22,496 nt of DNA from assembly GCA_015478945.1 (NCBI GenBank), contig JABUQX010022882.1, positions 5,001-27,496 on the forward strand. Reading direction: 5' to 3'. Positions 21,341 through 22,496 of the stretch are shown one piece after another (position 1 is the stretch's first letter; each line of letters starts with the position of its first letter). Under the pieces are notes generated by a model, which saw nothing but the letters and a program-made list of their open reading frames with translations, was not told where the DNA came from and did no database searches. Origin of the DNA: Trachelipus rathkii (Eukaryota; Arthropoda; Malacostraca; Isopoda; Trachelipodidae). Position numbers and translations under genes: made by a program.

Positions 21341-21485
21341 CTTCATCAACATTAAAATCACTATCATCTATATCTTGAAGAGCCCGTAGGGCTTGTGGTT
21401 CTTGATCACATAATTTGGTCAAAATTTCCCAATGTGTTAAAGGAGATTCTCGCAGGCTGCCATTGGTGAAAGAACCTGATTGAAT
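21341..21485 (-). CDS. Candidate protein-coding exon, gene not recognised
   Basis: On the minus strand, GATTCTTTTAG gives a good 3-prime splice site directly before 21485, and AAG followed by GTAATA gives a plausible donor after 21341. The 145 bases between are open in one frame, phase 0 at the acceptor and phase 1 at the donor. The product includes SGSFTNGSLRESPLTHWEIL and TKLCDQEPQALRALQDIDDS, a balanced, soluble-looking composition unlike the Ile/Asn-rich chance frames nearby. The frame is blocked by TAG exactly at the acceptor, as expected for an exon edge. If the donor is not used the frame runs on through Asp/Asn-rich codons to a stop near 21285. I do not recognise the family. No compatible neighbouring exon was proven, so it could also be a processed or repeat-derived scrap. 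Confidence 0.45.
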
Positions 21486-21693
21486 CTAAAAGAATCTTCA
21501 TAATATAAATTGAAATAAATATTGGGTCTAAAATCTTGAAATCTATTGATTGAAACATTGAATCACAAATCGAGTATATTAAATCATTTAAAAATTTCCA
21601 AACAAAAAATATACGAAAGATACATATTCATATTTCAAAAAAAAATTCATCCTTCAGATATGCCTAATTATTATTTATTAAAATAATGAAATA

Positions 21694-21837
21694 CTAAGGA
21701 CTAATGATATCTTTAAAAAGCTTATAGGCACTGTTCTTATTACTCTTTATAACACAACATTTCAACTTATCACAAATCAAGTTAAAGCAATGAATCTTCC
21801 TCATAGTATCTGATTCCTCTACTTCTAATTTAAAAAT
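21694..21837 (-). other. Possible terminal coding segment, weak
   Basis: A minus-strand frame of 47 codons has an AG at 21825-21826 preceded by an AT-rich rather than a classic pyrimidine tract. It reads EVEESDTMRKIHCFNLICDK, continues with SNKNSAYKLFKDIISP, and ends in TAG. The composition is plausible for protein, but frames of this length are expected by chance in such DNA. It does not splice obviously to the exon at 21341-21485 because it ends in a stop upstream of that exon. Confidence 0.15.
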
Positions 21838-21976
21838 TTATTTTTCAACATTCAAGTTTTGTTCATCCCAAGGACAAGTGATGACAAATTAATATAATCA
21901 ATCAAATATATTAACACTACCAATTTCTAGAAGTAATCATATTATAATGAAATTAAGTTTATGCAGTAAATGTTAC

Positions 21977-22115
21977 CAGCTTTAAGCAGAGGTGCAGCAA
22001 CATAGATTATGGACTTGATGATCATATATTTTCTGCTGCAAGATTGCAATATAAAGGTTACTATTACTGATTCTTTCAGTAAGCAAAGAAAAAGACCTGA
22101 CACTTTACGAAAGGT
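21977..22115 (-). other. Exon-like block with AG and GT boundaries, weak
   Basis: The minus strand has AACATTTACAG just before 22115 and CTG followed by GTAACA after 21977. Of three frames only one is open, 46 codons plus one base, giving a hydrophobic product with VSGLFLCLLKES and SIIYVAAPLLKA. A second AG lies inside (CTTGCAG). The opposite strand also has a 38-codon frame and a TTCTTTCAG acceptor-like site, so the strand is ambiguous. Phase does not match the exon at 21341-21485 directly. Confidence 0.15.
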
Positions 22116-22299
22116 CTGTAAATGTTAAATAAATAAGTTTTAATTAAGCTACCATATATTTTTATAATCACTTGTTAACTTTATACACTCTAATAAATCT
22201 GTAATAAATTGATTGGTAATGATTTTAAAAATTCAATATCTTATTTCAATGCTTTAATAGATTAGTCCTATAAGTGTAGTTAATGTGATTTTCAAAGTG

Positions 22300-22491
22300 T
22301 ATATATATATATACTATAATATATTATATATATATATATACTATATGATAGTATATATATATGTCAGTATATTTACATCCATAATAATAGTGATAATATA
22401 TATATATATATAGGTATACATGATATATATTATTATATATAATATATATACTATATATATATTATATATATATTATATATACTATAATATA
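22300..22491. repeat. Interrupted (AT)n tract at the window end
   Basis: AT dinucleotide runs broken by ACTATA, GATAGT and a less simple segment at about 22359-22398. The tract runs to within a few bases of the end of the window and may continue beyond it. Confidence 0.9.
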
Positions 22492-22496
22492 GGTGA

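Noticed and set aside
21164..21367. Minus-strand Ile/Met-rich frame of 67 codons
   Set aside because: A direct translation of degenerate trinucleotide repeats.

Overview
This is an AT-rich window of animal (metazoan) nuclear DNA with almost no conventional coding content. Evidence for a eukaryote: long (AT)n tracts, relics of two kinds of LINE retrotransposon, exon-like blocks bounded by AG/GT splice signals, and no operons, ribosome binding sites or long open frames. The longest open frame is about 126 codons and has no recognisable family. The LINE types and repeat style suggest a marine invertebrate, perhaps a crustacean. That is an inference from memory of similar sequences, not something the window proves.

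Layout. Positions 1-9140 are AT-rich non-coding DNA. They contain two collinear copies of one repeat unit (3280-5736 and 7632-9138). The first copy is about 1.6 times longer because it carries many scattered 1-4 base insertions and an extra (AT)n block. Both copies hold a short tandem array, which is clean in the second copy as four 56-60 bp units. Positions 9140-10766 show only a weak tRNA-like pair of boxes. Positions 10767-13139 are the best-identified part: a short plus-strand jockey/CR1-type reverse transcriptase fragment lies tail to tail against a 2.2 kb broken minus-strand LINE. That LINE still shows RT motif A and the region after the catalytic core, and a 64 bp sequence is duplicated inside it. 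A small element with 10 bp inverted ends sits just upstream of its readable start.

Positions 13630-15377 hold two diverged copies, about 1.03 kb apart, of a GC-richer repeat with tRNA-like promoter boxes. Positions 15400-20290 are mostly unassigned, with one Lys/Arg-rich open frame on the minus strand. Positions 20360-22300 look compositionally smoother. They contain a perfect 15 bp hairpin, a trinucleotide-rich inverted tract, and a good candidate minus-strand exon at 21341-21485. The window ends in an (AT)n tract.

Nothing here works together as a pathway. The story is retrotransposon decay, local duplication, microsatellite growth and possibly poor consensus quality in parts of the assembly. 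I did not find a convincing new biological system. The points most worth a second look are the insertion-expanded repeat copy and the candidate exon.
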